A stretch of 61,843 nt of DNA from Chlorobiota bacterium (GTDB lineage: Bacteria > Bacteroidota > Bacteroidia > Bacteroidales > VadinHA17): contig JAADHC010000002.1 in the NCBI GenBank assembly GCA_013152085.1, positions 1 through 61,843 on the forward strand. The letters run 5' to 3'. Position 1 is the stretch's first letter, and each line of letters begins with the position of its first letter. Under the pieces are notes generated by a model. It was given only the letters and a program-made list of their open reading frames with translations, was not told the origin of the DNA and ran no database searches. The translations under genes and the position numbers were made by a program. Shown in pieces: positions 60,667 to 61,843 of the stretch.

Positions 60667-61843
60667 TTAGAAATTACTTTCGATACACATGACCGTGACA
60701 TCGTCAATCTGTTCTGTATTCTGTTTCCAGTTATCGAAAGTAGTTTCAAACTTGCGGGAAGCTTCATCCATGGGAAGGAAATGAGTATCGGCAATGAGCT
60801 GGCGGAAGGCTTTGGATGAGAATTTTTTGTAATTGTCTTTACCAAACTGATCCTGGTATCCGTCGGTAAAGAGGTAGATTCGGTCGCCGGGGATCATTTT
60901 TTCTTCCTTTACTGTAAAAGAACCCTTGTCAACCACATATTTACCGACCGGCATACGATCGGCTTTGAGTATAAGATTCTCACCGTTACGGCAAATAATC
61001 AGCGGGTTGAAAGCTCCGGCAAAACGATAGATTTTATCTTTGGTGTCTACGACCATGAGGGCAATATCCATTCCGTCGCTGAGTCCTGTATCACTGCCCA
61101 TGGAAGCGAGGGAGGAAATCAACCGCTTACGCAGGATATTCAGGACTTTTTCCGGTTGTGTAACACGATCCCGTAAAATAATCTCGTTTAGTAACGATAC
61201 TCCCAGCATACTGATCATTGCTCCCGGGACACCATGACCGGTACAATCGGCTACGGCGGCAATTTTCAGGTCTCCGATTTGTCGTACCCAGTAGAAATCG
61301 CCGCTTACAATATCCCGGGGCCGGAAAAAGATAAAGCTGGAAGGGAACAGGGATTTTACGAATGTATCGTCCGGAATCCTGGCTTTCTGAATATACCAGG
61401 CATACCGGATACTTTCATCAATGGCTTCGGCCTGTTTTCTGATCTTCTTTTTTTCCGCCAGTTTGATCTCGGTGATATTGTTACCATAGATATGCACTGT
61501 TTTGAGTTCTCTGACCCCTTTCAGTACAAAGTTGTAATAATGATCACCTATATGTGTAACAAAGTGGATTTCTTCTTCCCCGGCAATAATTTTTTGAAAG
61601 TCGAGATGTTTAAATTCAGGCAGATAATCAAACAGATTTCTGCCGCTGATCAATTTGTCCTGGAGTAGTGTTTCGGATGCCGGATTTGCTTCATTGATCA
61701 TTCCTTCCTGAGTTACCCTGAATAATGGCTGGGGATTGTGGCGGGCAAAAAGGGCCAGGCTTTTCAGCTCTTCGTTTTTTGAGGTGCCGTATGAAAACAG
61801 ACGGGATAATTGCCATTTGGTATTTTTCCCGCAATTGGGGCAT
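60667..61843 (-). CDS. PAS/SpoIIE-type protein phosphatase, N-terminus beyond the window
   Basis: The frame is open to the right edge: upstream of the internal ATG at 61701 it continues with RLFSYGTSKNEELKSLALFA and RHNPQPLFRVTQEGM, which is PAS-like, and at the edge with CPNCGKNTKW. So the true start lies outside. A PAS domain is followed by a linker helix (KLAEKKKIRKQAEAIDESIR) and a SpoIIE/PP2C phosphatase domain: RPRDIVSGDFYWV, AVADCTGHGVPGAMISMLG, and FTDGYQDQFG with metal-binding Asp residues. Such proteins dephosphorylate anti-anti-sigma factors in stress signalling. It points away from, and is about 380 bases upstream of, eanB. Confidence 0.85.
   Translation of the reverse strand, partial: CPNCGKNTKWQLSRLFSYGTSKNEELKSLALFARHNPQPLFRVTQEGMINEANPASETLLQDKLISGRNLFDYLPEFKHLDFQKIIAGEEEIHFVTHIGDHYYNFVLKGVRELKTVHIYGNNITEIKLAEKKKIRKQAEAIDESIRYAWYIQKARIPDDTFVKSLFPSSFIFFRPRDIVSGDFYWVRQIGDLKIAAVADCTGHGVPGAMISMLGVSLLNEIILRDRVTQPEKVLNILRKRLISSLASMGSDTGLSDGMDIALMVVDTKDKIYRFAGAFNPLIICRNGENLILKADRMPVGKYVVDKGSFTVKEEKMIPGDRIYLFTDGYQDQFGKDNYKKFSSKAFRQLIADTHFLPMDEASRKFETTFDNWKQNTEQIDDVTVMCIESNF

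Overview
The window reads as a chromosomal segment of a member of the Bacteroidota, probably a Bacteroidales-like anaerobe or micro-aerobe. The signs are a complex I operon without nuoEFG, TAnnTTTG-type promoter boxes, weak Shine-Dalgarno sequences, many short lipoproteins with a Cys lipobox, an S9 peptidase with a TolB-like propeller, an ECF sigma/anti-sigma pair, a FucP-type sugar permease, and small secreted proteins of the HYC...CC...PP type. I see no rRNA, tRNA, CRISPR array, prophage or intact insertion sequence. No database search was possible, so all family names come from motifs, length and gene order.

Layout. (1) 170-11562, + strand: miaA, then an 11-subunit complex I operon (nuoABCDHIJKLMN) and one small unknown gene. 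(2) 11567-19512: S9 peptidase and recA on the minus strand; a two-SPOR-domain secreted protein, clpS, nfeD, a FloA-type flotillin and a small lipoprotein on the plus strand. (3) 19761-31445, minus strand: a second complex-I-related operon in the order Mrp E, F, G, MbhD-like, MbhE/MnhB fusion, MrpC, two antiporter-like pumps, then NuoH-, NuoB-, NuoC- and NuoD-like subunits. This is the gene order of archaeal membrane-bound sulfane reductase (MBS, formerly MBX). It ends with a NuoI-like ferredoxin fused to a GltD/NfnB-like FAD-NAD(P) module. The catalytic-position subunit lacks a complete NiFe site, and a collapsed dihydroorotate-dehydrogenase-like gene heads the operon.

(4) 32052-50295, minus strand: a large copper/heavy-metal region. 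It holds CusCBA with a P-II-like protein, a two-domain multicopper oxidase, DUF3347, DUF302, DUF2231, DUF5676 and SHOCT proteins, a Met-rich secreted protein, a type II NADH dehydrogenase, a decayed PepSY-type gene, and three HYC...CC...PP family genes. Four genes here share a 25-bp dyad placed 25-26 bases before a TTTG promoter element. Three of them are the HYC-type genes, each heading a gene run, so the sites look like one metal-responsive regulon.

(5) 50546-54824: an ECF sigma factor, a membrane/barrel anti-sigma-like protein with a triplicated N-terminal repeat, two lipoproteins and an AraC regulator with a CxxC metal-binding N-terminus. (6) 54983-61843, mostly minus strand: a FucP-type permease; an operon of a rhodanese sulfurtransferase and a histidine methyltransferase that match EanB/EanA of anaerobic ergothioneine biosynthesis, followed by DUF427, an unknown protein and a Rieske ferredoxin; then a PAS/SpoIIE-type phosphatase running off the right edge.

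Taken together, the segment combines two ion-pumping complex-I relatives and an NDH-2 (respiratory flexibility), a copper detoxification region, and a sulfur/ergothioneine pathway suited to low oxygen.
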